Shown one piece after another: positions 1-9,295 of a DNA stretch of 64,000 nt (positions within the stretch are counted from its first letter, which is position 1; each line of letters opens with the position of its first letter). Below the pieces are notes generated by a model. That model worked only from the letters and a program-made list of their open reading frames with translations, did not search any database and was not told the origin of the DNA. A program made the position numbers and the translations under genes. The DNA is from Isoetes taiwanensis. Taxonomy: Eukaryota > Streptophyta > Lycopodiopsida > Isoetales > Isoetaceae. The stretch lies in the NCBI GenBank assembly GCA_021234155.1, contig JAJEKV010000264.1, forward strand, positions 308,001-372,000. Direction: 5' to 3'.

Positions 1-645
1 GCGTATTTCCATAAGGTTGACAGAATGGATGCACAACATCTCCCTCCCCGGGCTCTGTTATTGGCGCAAGGGCCGCAACGGATGAAGAGAGTGTGGCAGG
101 AGCATTGTAAGGGGTGGTTCGCAAGATGGTCCATAGACTATCAACAGATTATGGATATGCCGGATATCGCGAAACAAGAGCTGCATTTGAATGAGCGCTT
201 TGCTGCCTCTCTGTGGGATGTGCCCACTCTTGCAAAGCCCAAAACAGCGCACTACCACACGCAGGTTAATCCTTCGCTTGAACATGGCCCCCACCAATAT
301 TTGAAGGCACACATCTCTACCAAGAAACAGAGAGCCATAGCTGCAATGAGAACAGGGTCCCACCATCTCAGAATTGAGACAGGCCGCTAGGGTACGGATA
401 GAGGGCAGGGAATCCCCCGGCATGAGAGATTATGCCAGTGCTGTCACATGCATATAGGAGAAGATGAACACCATGCTCTACATGAGTGTCCGGCATATGC
501 ACACGTCCAAGCCGCTCATGCCGATCTCAGATGCTCTGAGATAGCAATTCATCAACTGCTGGCTTCGCCAATGGTTGCACGTCTCGCGTCCTACATTATA
601 CAAGTCTCCACCGTCAGAGAGTCCCTTACAGCACAGGGAATTTGA
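1..645 (+). pseudogene. LINE ORF2 C-terminal fragment (copy A)
   Basis: This is the C-terminal end of a non-LTR retrotransposon polyprotein, entering from the window edge. The segment around RTGSHHLRIETGR followed by CQCC...EDEHHAL.ECPAY is the zinc-knuckle-like region that follows reverse transcriptase in many plant LINEs. The same protein, uninterrupted over 187 codons, lies on the other strand at 50364-50927 (copy D). Compared with copy D, the reading frame here is broken by TAG at 388-390 where copy D has TGG, a G-to-A change, and is open again from 448 to the same C-terminus (STVRESLTAQGI). The 3' UTR with a stem-loop and a tetranucleotide tail follows directly. No endonuclease or catalytic RT motif is inside the window. 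Assignment to a LINE is firm; the clade is not decided. Confidence 0.85.
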
Positions 646-670
646 GCGCCCAGATAGGGAATTTGAACGC

Positions 671-723
671 CTACTACAAGGGTTTTTCCTCCTACATGGG
701 GGGTTCTTTCGTCCCAGTGGTAG
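671..723 (+). other. LINE 3' UTR stem-loop, copy A
   Basis: Outer arms CTACTAC and GTGGTAG pair with one G.T wobble, GGG pairs with CCC, and CCTCC pairs with a run of G around the loop TACAT. The same architecture occurs at 30798-30862, 40583-40645 and, on -, 50287-50338, each time 70-115 bases before a LINE-type tail. Reverse transcriptases of some LINEs bind a 3' stem-loop; that role is inferred here. Confidence 0.6.
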
Positions 724-801
724 ACACACATTGTATAGGGCTTCTGTGGTTTTCTTTTGTGTTTGGATACTATCCGATATATTGTATGTCTATAACCGTC
801 T

Positions 802-860
802 CATAGGCCAGTTGGCCTCCATGGACGTTAAAATATACTTCCTTCCTTCCTTCCTTCCTT
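802..860 (+). repeat. LINE 3' terminus with (TTCC)n tail, copy A
   Basis: The terminal block CATAGGCCAGTTGGCCTCC then ATGGACGTTAAAAT is followed by about six TTCC units. Related blocks end at 30927 with a TTCTA tail, at 17569 with a TATC tail and, on -, near 50176 with a TTCC tail. The tail replaces a poly(A), as in LINE families that end in short tandem repeats. Confidence 0.7.
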
Positions 861-1071
861 TTGGCCTTTCTGATCAAGGAAACTCTGCCTCCATTGTATT
901 TTTCTCATAAATCACAATGTGTGAGCACCCCCAGCCCATCTCAGGGGCCCTCCCACTAAAGATTGGAGAAACGTGTGCTTGGGCGTTAGCCGTGTACATG
1001 TGGAATGGATAGACGTAATGGAGTTTATAGATGGAATAAAAAGCCAAGTGTGAAGGGTTTATATTGTAGGG
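861..1071. other. No recognisable feature
   Basis: About 210 bases between the LINE tail and the first 335-bp repeat. A minus-strand open frame runs through it but resembles nothing I know. Confidence 0.5.
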
Positions 1072-1406
1072 ATAAAACTGGCCGTTAACTGCTGATATAG
1101 CCCAATCGGGCCCTTTTTGCCGGATAAAGGTCATCCCTTTTTTTTCTATTTCGATCACCTCCCGTCCATGCCTTTTACAGGTAATTTTGGTTTGCTCGAT
1201 CCCTATTATTGACGTTTCCCTTGCTTCACCATAAGATATTTCCTTTTCCTTTGAAAATATCCCCCTTATCTTTTGCTAATGGTTATTGATAATATCTTGC
1301 CCCCTTTTTCCATGATATCTTGTAACCATTGTTTTGTTTTTCCAAATGCCCCATTGCCTTAGTTTCTTTTTCACTGGACCACTCCCCCTAGCATGCCCCC
1401 ATATCA
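1072..1406. repeat. 335-bp direct repeat, copy 1
   Basis: This block is repeated at 3129-3463 with the same length and only one difference that I found (a C in the short C-run near 1303 is A in copy 2). The flanks of the two copies differ completely. On - both contain open stretches including MIEIEKKGMTFIRQKG and GPVKKKLRQWGIWKNK, which I do not recognise. No target duplication or terminal repeat is obvious, so it may be a segmental copy or an internal piece of a larger mobile element. Confidence 0.8.
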
Positions 1407-1537
1407 ATCCATCCCTTCTTAAAGAAGATCGTCCGCGATCTTCCAGAGACGCTCCAGTGGGCCCCATCCCTTCTCAAGGCGATTGCCCCCTACGTCTGAA
1501 GGTTCTGCAAATTCAAGAAATAGTTACAAATATGCGC

Positions 1538-1730
1538 GTACTTCCACAGTACGATATATCCTTGTACCTCCGCGGCACATTGCTATCGTTCGTACCTCTG
1601 CGGTACTATTTGATAGTATCTCCATGATACTAAACTATTGTATTTCCACGATACGTTAGTATTTTTCGTACCTCCGCGGTACTACTTAATTGTATCTCCA
1701 TGATACCCCATCATTGTATCTCCGTGATAC
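1538..1730. repeat. Array of eight 15-bp palindromes with co-varying arms
   Basis: Eight units start at 1538, 1564, 1592, 1616, 1640, 1668, 1692 and 1716, spaced 24-28 bases. Each is a 5-base arm, a loop TCCRY/TCYGC-like, and a matching arm. The arm pairs change together: GTACT/AGTAC, GTACC/GGTAC (three units, one with an A.C mismatch), GTATC/GATAC (three units), GTATT/GATAC (wobble). Some units pair beyond the core; the last has eight-base arms with ATT outside. A degenerate related motif, CTATCTCCATAG, lies at 1857-1868, inside the branching-enzyme exon. The array directly follows that exon on - and may lie in its former intron. Confidence 0.8.
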
Positions 1731-1731
1731 A

Positions 1732-1904
1732 ATCAAAATGAAAACCATCAAATTGATATTCTCCAAGCCACCAACGCAGATTGGAAAGTAGGAATCTTTG
1801 AACTTCCCAGTTACCATGGCTAAATAAACGACTATCTCAAAGTCGATAGTATCCTCTATCTCCATAGTAGGCATACTCCATTACAGCCATTAACGGTACG
1901 GTAT
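1732..1904 (-). pseudogene. Starch/glycogen branching enzyme exon fragment (GH13)
   Basis: On - this stretch reads RGYYRL-stop-DSRLF, then [20 protein letters not shown], then QFDGFHFD. That matches the central catalytic region of 1,4-alpha-glucan branching enzymes, which make alpha-1,6 branch points in starch in plastids, where the family has a WDSRLF motif, a WEV.RFLLSN.RWWL segment and the GH13 region II DGFRFD. The nucleophile Asp is present but the conserved region II Arg is His. The conserved Trp of WDSRLF is TGA, one G-to-A step from TGG. A plausible splice acceptor (TTTGCAG) precedes it on -, and the homology stops exactly at the palindrome array. It is a broken gene fragment, probably captured by or caught among mobile elements. 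Confidence 0.8.
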
Positions 1905-1933
1905 CTGCAAACTCAATATATGTTTGAATTTAT

Positions 1934-2056
1934 ATCATTCCTGTGCAAAGCTGTACCACGTTGGATGATAGAAGAAGTTTCATGCAACACAGACATCTCA
2001 TGATACATCTCCTTATCTATCAGCAAAAAGACAACTTTTGTCTCCTACAATTCCTA
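1934..2056 (-). pseudogene. Second branching enzyme fragment, out of order
   Basis: On - this reads IVGDKSCLF, then after a frame change IDKEMYHEMSV..SSIIQRGTALHR. Branching enzymes carry an equivalent segment (VGDK...DK.MYD.M..., then RGIALHKMI) downstream of the WDSRLF/DGFRFD block. Here it lies upstream on the coding strand, so the two exons are in the reverse of their normal order. That rules out a simple intact gene and points to rearrangement, duplication with loss, or capture of separate pieces. The frame change lies near 2010-2020. Confidence comes from two independent motifs in the right spacing. Confidence 0.6.
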
Positions 2057-2657
2057 GCTGCTCCATGTAGCTCTTGAACAATCTGATATTCCACTTATCA
2101 GATCAGAGACTCCTCCATCTACATATCCACCCTTTTTATCAGGGATCTAGGAAAAGAGTTAGGATGTCATTCCAAACCAGCAAACTTAGATAACTCATCC
2201 GGAATCTCTGCTCCTCACAGACTTTCAGATTCATGGGAGCCGAAACTGGCTCTGCCAAGTACAGAACGGTGAAGGCTCTTTGTCTCATCCACAACTCCAA
2301 AAGCTTCAGCTCGATTATCGATTGCAGAGGCAACCGATGCCACTGCCGATCCTTCTCCAATCGTCCATCTGTACCACTGTTCCGTCCAAGAATCCCTGTT
2401 CACAACCCGAGTTCACTACTCATGACCCAGAAATACTGCTTCCAATCGCCACCTGTGTATCCCTGGTACAGGTCGATGCCTTTTTATGCTTTTCTCCGCT
2501 CCTTTGCTCCCAGCTCTTCTTTGACACAGTTAAACCCATCTATACTTTGACACAGTTAAACCCATCTATACTTGCAGCACAGGCTTGCAAGATTCTTGGT
2601 GTTTTTGCAGCCTTGATGTTCCCATAGCCCATAGATTCCAAAAGAATCATAACTTCT
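2057..2657. other. Unassigned stretch with a 26-bp tandem duplication
   Basis: No gene recognised. A 26-bp unit, TTTGACACAGTTAAACCC plus eight bases, is repeated exactly at 2520-2545 and 2546-2571. The end next to 2657 is probably the start of a copia internal region on -. Confidence 0.5.
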
Positions 2658-2669
2658 GCTCTGATACCA
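2658..2669 (-). other. Primer binding site of a Ty1/copia element
   Basis: On - the sequence is TGGTATCAGAGC, the standard complement of the initiator tRNA-Met 3' end used by many plant copia elements. It sits two bases after a possible LTR end at 2672 (TATCA on -). Confidence 0.75.
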
Positions 2670-2671
2670 CT

Positions 2672-3128
2672 TGATACGCTTTAAGGGAAAAGCTTAAAGA
2701 CGCAACTACAACAATTGTATAGACAAGATAAGAAAGATAACAATCTTTACATAAGATCAAATGGCTTGGTTTCCACAACCAAAGGATTTGGGCATCCAGT
2801 TCTCCACCCAACCGGATCCAGAGAGAATTAAGGCAATTACCAAGGGAAAAGAATGAAAGGAATTGATCACAGCTTATTTCCCCTTCGGCTTATGATCAAA
2901 CCAATCTTACAATAGAATTGGACTAAATCCCAGGCTTATCAAGAACAACCACTGCAGGACCAGAAGCTCTGCTTGTACAACCCACGGCTCAACCACAAGA
3001 AAACAGGTCGGATTTGATAAGCAGCAGCCAACAACCAAATTATTGTTGCCGAAATCAAGAGCAGGAACCATCAGAGTGTCAGATCTGTTTGCAAAGGCCG
3101 GAAAACAAACTGAGATTCCGCTGCCTCT
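2672..3128 (-). repeat. Probable 5' LTR remnant of the copia element
   Basis: The sequence upstream of the primer site on - should be the 5' LTR. Its 3' end (GCGTATCA) has the expected CA. The 5' edge is not visible because homology to the 335-bp repeat begins at 3129. No matching 3' LTR was found, so this is a truncated or rearranged element. Confidence 0.4.
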
Positions 3129-3463
3129 ATAAAACTGGCCGTTAACTGCTGATATAGCCCAATCGGGCCCTTTTTGCCGGATAAAGGTCATCCCTTTTTT
3201 TTCTATTTCGATCACCTCCCGTCCATGCCTTTTACAGGTAATTTTGGTTTGCTCGATCCCTATTATTGACGTTTCCCTTGCTTCACCATAAGATATTTCC
3301 TTTTCCTTTGAAAATATCCCCCTTATCTTTTGCTAATGGTTATTGATAATATCTTGCCCACTTTTTCCATGATATCTTGTAACCATTGTTTTGTTTTTCC
3401 AAATGCCCCATTGCCTTAGTTTCTTTTTCACTGGACCACTCCCCCTAGCATGCCCCCATATCA
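3129..3463. repeat. 335-bp direct repeat, copy 2
   Basis: Same length as copy 1 at 1072-1406 and nearly identical, 2,057 bases away. On its right it joins a LINE reverse transcriptase fragment at 3464, and a minus-strand frame runs through the junction, so the join is a chimera. Such low divergence implies a recent copy or gene conversion, in contrast to the decayed neighbours. Confidence 0.8.
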
Positions 3464-3884
3464 CAAATACTTGTATATGGGTGTCATTTTCATATTTTGC
3501 CCCCAGTAATCGAAGGAGCGAGGCTTTGACGTGAGGATGATATGTGTAAACCACCGTAGCCTTACCCAGATTGACGCCCATGACAGTAGCTTGGTAAAAT
3601 GTATCCAGGGCATCGAGATGGCACTGCATATCCTCCATAGTGTGAGCTAGGAGGTCCATATCATCAACATATATTAGCTGCCTGGTGATCTGGTGCAGAG
3701 TCCATTGCCCATATTGTCAGCAAACCAGCTCTCCAACTAACCAATGTAGAGTCCAGACAATATTGGAGAGAGAGGACATCCCTAGCAGACCCTGGTACTG
3801 TTGTCGAATGGTTGGCCTGCCGATATCCCCAGTGTGGGAAGGGGACACAGAGGTGGCCTTGACGCCCTTCCCCTATGGGCTCCT
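3464..3884 (-). pseudogene. LINE reverse transcriptase fragment (B and C blocks)
   Basis: Read on -, this contains VCQGCPLSPILSGLYI, the block B motif of LINE reverse transcriptases, and then QLIYVDDMDLLAHTMEDMQ with the catalytic YVDD, followed by DALDTFYQATVMGVNLGKA (block D region). The two parts are separated by an in-frame stop and a short frame change, so it is inactive. The coding sequence is cut at 3464 by the 335-bp repeat. The YVDD residues are intact. It could belong to the same family as copies A and D, whose RT domains are not in the window. Confidence 0.8.
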
Positions 3885-6228
3885 ATAATAGCAGAAGCAT
3901 AACATAATGTCAGCACCAACACTAAATAATACAATCAACTACCTCAAATGGTAGCACATCCATACTACTAAAGATACATCAAAGATACCAACATGCCGTA
4001 AAACATATGAGCTCCTACCCAGGCTCAGACTTGTAAGGTCTGACAGCTGGGCCTCAAGATAGAGCGGACTGAGATATGGCAATGGCGGGGCTGACTATAG
4101 ACAATGGCTAGGGTTGGCCACTCCATTCGCCCCTCCTGTGCATACTTTGCAGACTGGCTAGATTGGGCTATGGCGTGACTATCACCTGCCGGATATGTAG
4201 TCTCATGGTATCACCCATCGAGACTACTCTAGGTTGCATCTCCACGGTCCGGTGGGGTAGGAAGGGTTCCATCTCCCATTCCCGAGGCCTAGTGGTTCCA
4301 TGGGCAGCTAGAGGATCGTGGCGACACACGATTCGTACCCGAATGAACTCCCCAACACAAGAGCGAGGCCAACACCTGCAACTCCTGAGGGTTAGGGCAA
4401 CACCATTGACCTGGGAAGTGTCAGACCCATACCCGGCCCACACGAAGTGACCGATTATAGGCCTAGCCCACTATGGGTAGCCAAGCTCAGCAGGGACCTC
4501 CCTCCGCTTTGCCACTAGCCTCGTTGTATAATGCTAAGTCACTCCATAGCACTCGTAGCATGATGCTACGGAACTAAGGGGTCTAAACTAGAAGTATCAT
4601 CTAGATAATAGCCACTAGGTCTCTACCCCCCTCCCCAATACACAAGAGGTGCAACATGATCAACCAACATCGTACATCAACATAACATGTTAAATAATGA
4701 AGATATGTATAAGCCTAATCATATGCATCTAACTTACAGTTAGGGTTCATTGATTAGCTAGACTAGGGGTTATAGGAAGGCTCTACTAGCAAGATAAGAT
4801 ATTAGGTCATATGGAATCCTAGGTTCCAGATGATCTACCTATGAAGCTACTATGAATACCTGCTCTGGACGAACTTCCTTCAACTCCTGGGGTCTCCATG
4901 ACTTGATGATGAGTCGAGTAATTTCTCCTCCTTCTGATGAGCGTACTGCCTTGGGGTTATCGATCTGAGCTACGCCGCAACAAACAATGTTTGAAATGAA
5001 GTTTCGAGCAAAGAACAGGTCTCAAGGCAGGTGGGGCCAAAAAGTGGCCTAGGGTTAGGGTTATGATACTTATAGGTTAGGGTTCCATGTCACTGCCATG
5101 CTGTAGGTGTCTATTGCTAGGAGACTTCATGGTCCCTCCACATGGTAGTTGCATTGTCTAAGTTGATGGGGATGGAATTTATCCACGGAGGAGCAATGGA
5201 CAGAGTTGGAGAATGGTGGTCCAACTATAAGGATTTTTTACTTTGGCTAGTTCTTCTTGAAGTTCCAAGGGAATACTAGCAGTTGAGGATGTAGGAAAGT
5301 GCTGGTAGTGTGTTGAGTAACGAGGCATTAATCTCTTTCAAGAACTCTATTTCAACATCAATTTTGTGGTCAATCTTACTATTAGGAGTGTATATATTTT
5401 GATGAGTTGGGATATGTGCTATTTTTTTGGCAGCTAGTCTTTACTTAATAACTTTATAGTCTCTGAAGCTTCATGTTAATGAGCGAAGTCGAAGTTTCTA
5501 TAGGTCAAGCTGTATCTTAGCACAATGTGCAGCGTCTAGAATACTTTTGTTATCTGGGAATGACGCCTATCGAATTTGAAAATTGAGCAGATAGAATATT
5601 TTAGAGATCTGCCTGAGAAATAAGATTTAAAAGCTATTGTTGTAAGTCAGTACCATGACTACTAATGAGCATCTGGAGGTCTGCCATAGTTAAGCTGGCG
5701 CGAGTCTAAAACTAGCCAACTAATTTATGCCTAAAACTTGAACTTGTACTTGGGGAAGTGCAAAACTATACTATACTATCCCCATCGTTAGCAGTGATAA
5801 CACTAAGCAGATGCTGGATTTAAGCCAGTGTGTGACTGAGAGGATGTTGTTTTGCATTGAGATAGATGATTCCAAAGAGCGGTGTTGTTTTGAGCAGCTT
5901 AAAACTATTGGCATAGAAAAGCTTACTAAGGCTTTGTGCCGAGTAGCTATATCAACTGAAGGATTGGCACGTTAAATGGCTCTTTCTAAATAGTGGGGTG
6001 TTGCAACTCCATGTATACCTAAGCCATTACAATAAGTCCTTACAAGAACCTGATGAGGATTTGTTTGAGAAGGATGTCCTTTGAGGACGGGGGTGGACAT
6101 CACTGAAATAGAGCTAGTCGACAGACGAGGTTGAATAGCAAATATTGAACTGGGACTTTGCTGTCCAGATTTGATAAATTTGTGGAAAGAAATCTCTGGG
6201 ATGAAGCTACTATAGAAACAGGAATCTG
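3885..6228. other. Non-coding stretch, no gene recognised
   Basis: About 2.3 kb with only short frames in all six readings. A short palindrome (CAGAC...GTCTG) lies near 4026-4042. The 4.0-4.7 kb part is richer in GC and may be an old LTR, but I found no partner copy. Confidence 0.5.
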
Positions 6229-6303
6229 GACAGGAGCAGGAGCAGAAACACGAGCAAGAGCAGAAACAAGAGCAGGAATAGGAGCTAGAGCTAGAACTAG
6301 GAC
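6229..6303. repeat. Imperfect GAGCA/GAAAC minisatellite
   Basis: Degenerate purine-rich repeats of about 12 bases (CAGGAGCAGAAA-like). They create a low-complexity frame of alternating R, A, E and T that is not taken as a gene. Confidence 0.6.
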
Positions 6304-6829
6304 ATCATTCGAAGCATGGGCTGAAGCAGAGAAGGGAACCAGACGAAACATAAACACGCGCATAATTGGGAGCGGACTCTGATTGTTCGTATATTTAGTA
6401 GGTAGCATCACATGATCCATGATTAATATTGTTTGGCAATGATGTCTAAATTATATATATGTTTCATACAACTGTACTAGTGGAATGCTGCAATATGAGA
6501 GAGAATAATGAACCAGATTAGGACTCCTTAGTGGCAGGTAAGAATATTAGCTTATAAATCTTCTAGCCAGGTTTTTTTGGTCAAGTAATATTGGGTGCTT
6601 TCAAGCAAGTGCAATTGCTGCCAAGAGTAACACAGTGGTTGCAGAATCTGAAGATCATGCAGTGAGTGAGGAGAAGATAGAAAGGAAAAGAACAAAGCTG
6701 TTGAAATCAGAGAACATAAAGCATTAAGTTGGTGTTTGTGAGTGCAGGCAATCAATTTCTGTAACTGTTTCAATATTTGAAAGTTTTCAACTGTTATATT
6801 TATACAAGGAAGTCTTTCTCCATAACCAC

Positions 6830-7555
6830 TCCTTCAAAAGTGCAAGTTCTGAAGCAGAAGTGTCATCGAGCTCTGTGCCTCTACCTTTCGTTAGAAGGAG
6901 TACAAGGTCAACAGAATTTCTCATTTTTTTACTTTAACGATGTTGTTGGTAGGTTGTATGATAAGAATGAGCTCATACCATCAGCCAAGGAACCTGATGT
7001 TATCTTGCGGCGGCTGAACAAGCAGAAGACTATCATTTTAAGGTCGGGCTTTAGAGAGGTTATGTCTTGGTGCCTCGATAACTTCGTGGTTGCATTATGG
7101 TCTAGCATGTCATCACAAAACATGCATCTAGTTTGCAGCCGTGGCACATCAGAATTTGCTTCAAAGTTTCTATTTGTATGGCACCAAGATGAACGCACGA
7201 ATACAGGGTGTCGATCAAGAATAAGCCCATTATTTTGAAGGAATTGAATAAGGTTTACCGTGTATGCCCAAGGTTTAGAGTTGAGAATACCCTGCTCATT
7301 GACGACAACAGGTACAAGTCGTACTATAATGAGACAAATACAATCATTTGTCTAAACACCTTCGATCCAAGTACAGTTGATGGTCAAATGTTAAATACTA
7401 CATTAAAGGAGTGGTTGATAGGGTTATTTAAGGGGAACAATGTTCCTAGCTATGTTGAGAGTAACCCAATGTATAATGTGTACGACATAGAAATGTCTCA
7501 TAAAGCTTTAAAACTGTTGGATAGATACAGGAAAAAAAAGCGATCAATTATGTGA
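6830..7555 (+). pseudogene. FCP1/NLI-type HAD phosphatase domain, decayed
   Basis: The segment KTIILRSGFREVMSWCLDNF, then VVALWSSMSSQN, FLFVWHQDERTNTG and, in the next frame, NKPIILKELNKVYR then NTLLIDDNRYKSY matches the FCP1 homology domain: the RPGF..FL..C...F.V..WSS region, the W.Q..CT.TG region and the TLLIDDSPYK motif. Family members dephosphorylate proteins such as the RNA polymerase II tail. The N-terminal DxDx(T/V) motif that supplies the nucleophile cannot be seen; the matching place reads FYFNDVVGRL. A frame change near 7205 splits the domain. It is followed on the same strand by a Ulp1 peptidase domain and faces a transposase-like gene, so I read it as cargo of a mobile element, not a cellular phosphatase. 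Confidence 0.65.
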
Positions 7556-7671
7556 CATTGATTGCAATGAATAAAACTTTGTTGTTAAGTTTTGCTATTT
7601 TGGTACTGTTTCTTCAAGTTCTTGTGCAATGGGTGCTGTTTGTGAATACATGTTTGCTTTTGGCCTACAGA

Positions 7672-8594
7672 TCCAAGAAGATGGCATCGAGCGGGTTGTC
7701 ATCACTGATAAAGCTTCCTTTGGATGTATTTGATGGTAGCAAAAAATCTGTTACCATTGGAACATCAGAAGCAAGCATTCTAGATAGAGCTGGTTCTTGA
7801 TACAATGAGGAGCTGATCGATCTTTACATAAGGTAGGTCCTCAAGTACTAATTGCTCTTCATTTGAGTCGATTGACTTGCATATGATTGCAGATGCATGA
7901 ATCAATTTATGGAGGCACATGAGGTATCCACTCTCTGTTACTTCTTCGATCCACTCTTCTACTCGGTTTTGAACAGAAGAAGTAACAAAATAGTGGGATT
8001 CATATCGGATAAAGATTTTGAAGTCTATGAATACATGTTCATTCCTGCATGTCATGGTCATCACTGGACTATGTATCTCATTGCTGGTGTTGGGGCAAGA
8101 TCTGAAATATATGAGCCAGGCATCTACTGTTTTGACAACATGAGCCTCTTTGCAGGGATAGAGCCAGTGCAAAGGTTTGTAGTTGTGTCTTAATATTTGC
8201 ACAACAGATTATTTTTTGCATGCTTAAGGATGTTGGTTTGCCTCTGCAAGTTTGTGAAGAATATACAAAAATACCTAAAGGTTGACAACCAACTAGAAGT
8301 AAAGAAAATCTGTAGAAGGCCAATACAGGTAGATGGATGCTCGTGCGGGCCAATGGTCTATTGTTTTATAAGCAAGTTTTTAGGAAGACTACACAATGGA
8401 GTAGACATTATGGCAGAACAAGTAAGTTATATCAATATTATTGCACTCAAACTTTGACAAAACATATTGATCCTTCCACATGTGATGCAAGCAGTTGATA
8501 TTTCTGATTTTGAGCTGTCCATGATTACTGAATTCTTGACTAGCAGTGGCAATAAGGACGGCAGGATAAACCTTATAACACATCATATACTGTA
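7672..8594 (+). pseudogene. Ulp1 (C48) peptidase-like gene with introns, one nonsense codon
   Basis: Pieces match the Ulp1/SENP fold of SUMO-specific proteases. YNEELIDLYIR corresponds to the WLND..I..Y segment, HGHHWTMYLI holds the catalytic His (8062-8064), IYCFDNM the Asp (8134-8136), and PIQVDGCSCGPMVYCF the Gln and the nucleophile Cys (8344-8346). Splice signals fit: acceptor CCTACAG before 7672, donor ATAAG/GTAGGT near 7834, acceptor GATTGCAG before 7895, donor AAG/GTTTGT near 8175, acceptor CTGCAAG before about 8250, donor CAA/GTAAGT near 8420. The Trp expected before YNEEL is TGA at 7798-7800. The catalytic set is otherwise kept. Many plant DNA transposons carry Ulp1-like genes, which fits the neighbouring transposase. 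Confidence 0.7.
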
Positions 8595-8795
8595 GGACTG
8601 AAGTCCTGATTGTGAAATCATACATGATTGTAATGCATTGTTCAAGTTTGTATTTTGAACAACTTTATTGTAATGAAAGTACAATACATTCACTACCTGA
8701 TGACCAGATGTGTATGACTCTGGTGGAGTTCAAATCTCCTAATTGACATCATTTGAATTGCAACATTAAAGTGTCAAAGGAAGGAAGTTACGACA

Positions 8796-9033
8796 GAGGG
8801 TAATAAACTCAAGGTAGAACTCTGGACTAACTTAAGATCAGCACCAAATCTAACTAAACTTGAACTAAACTTCTTGAACAAAGGGCAATGAACTCAAGAT
8901 AGAACTCTGGACTAACTTAAGATCAACACCAGATCTGACTAAACTTGAACTAAACTTCTTGAACAGAGGGTAATGAACTCAAGATAGAACTCTGGACTAA
9001 CTTAAGATCAACACCAGATTTAATTAAACTTCT
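8796..9033. repeat. 85-bp minisatellite, about 2.8 copies
   Basis: Units at 8796-8880, 8881-8965 and 8966-9033 share GAACTCAAGATAGAACTCTG and then GACTAACTTAAGATCA. It lies between the two convergent genes. Confidence 0.9.
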
Positions 9034-9094
9034 GATAATGAACTCTGGACTTCTTAAAATCAGCAAGGAGGAAAATACACTTAGAATTGACCGT

Positions 9095-9235
9095 TTGCAT
9101 ATGTTGCCATCACGTGTATCATATTGACATCATATACACCATGTTGGCACCACATGCTATACATAAGGCAACACAGTTTGCGTCACAAGATACACCATGC
9201 TACCATCACATACATCATGTCGACACCACACTTAG
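9095..9235. repeat. Degenerate ATGTTGGCACCA minisatellite, left block
   Basis: Short imperfect repeats of CATGTTGGCACCACAT-like units. The part with GGCAACACAGTTTGCGTCAC is closely matched at 14112-14135, 5 kb away. Related CAT-rich arrays occur at 11170-11460, 12640-12790 and 13860-14270. Confidence 0.7.
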
Positions 9236-9295
9236 AATGAAGTTAGAGAAATATACTTAGAAAAGTTGGCATACTTAGAAAGAATGGAATTACAG

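Noticed and set aside
1538-1730. CRISPR-like array
   Set aside because: Units are 15-base palindromes with 9-13-base spacers, vary in sequence and lie in plant DNA without cas genes.
4163-4450. Paired frames of 91-95 codons on both strands
   Set aside because: Full mutual overlap, no recognisable motif and no codon evidence for either strand.
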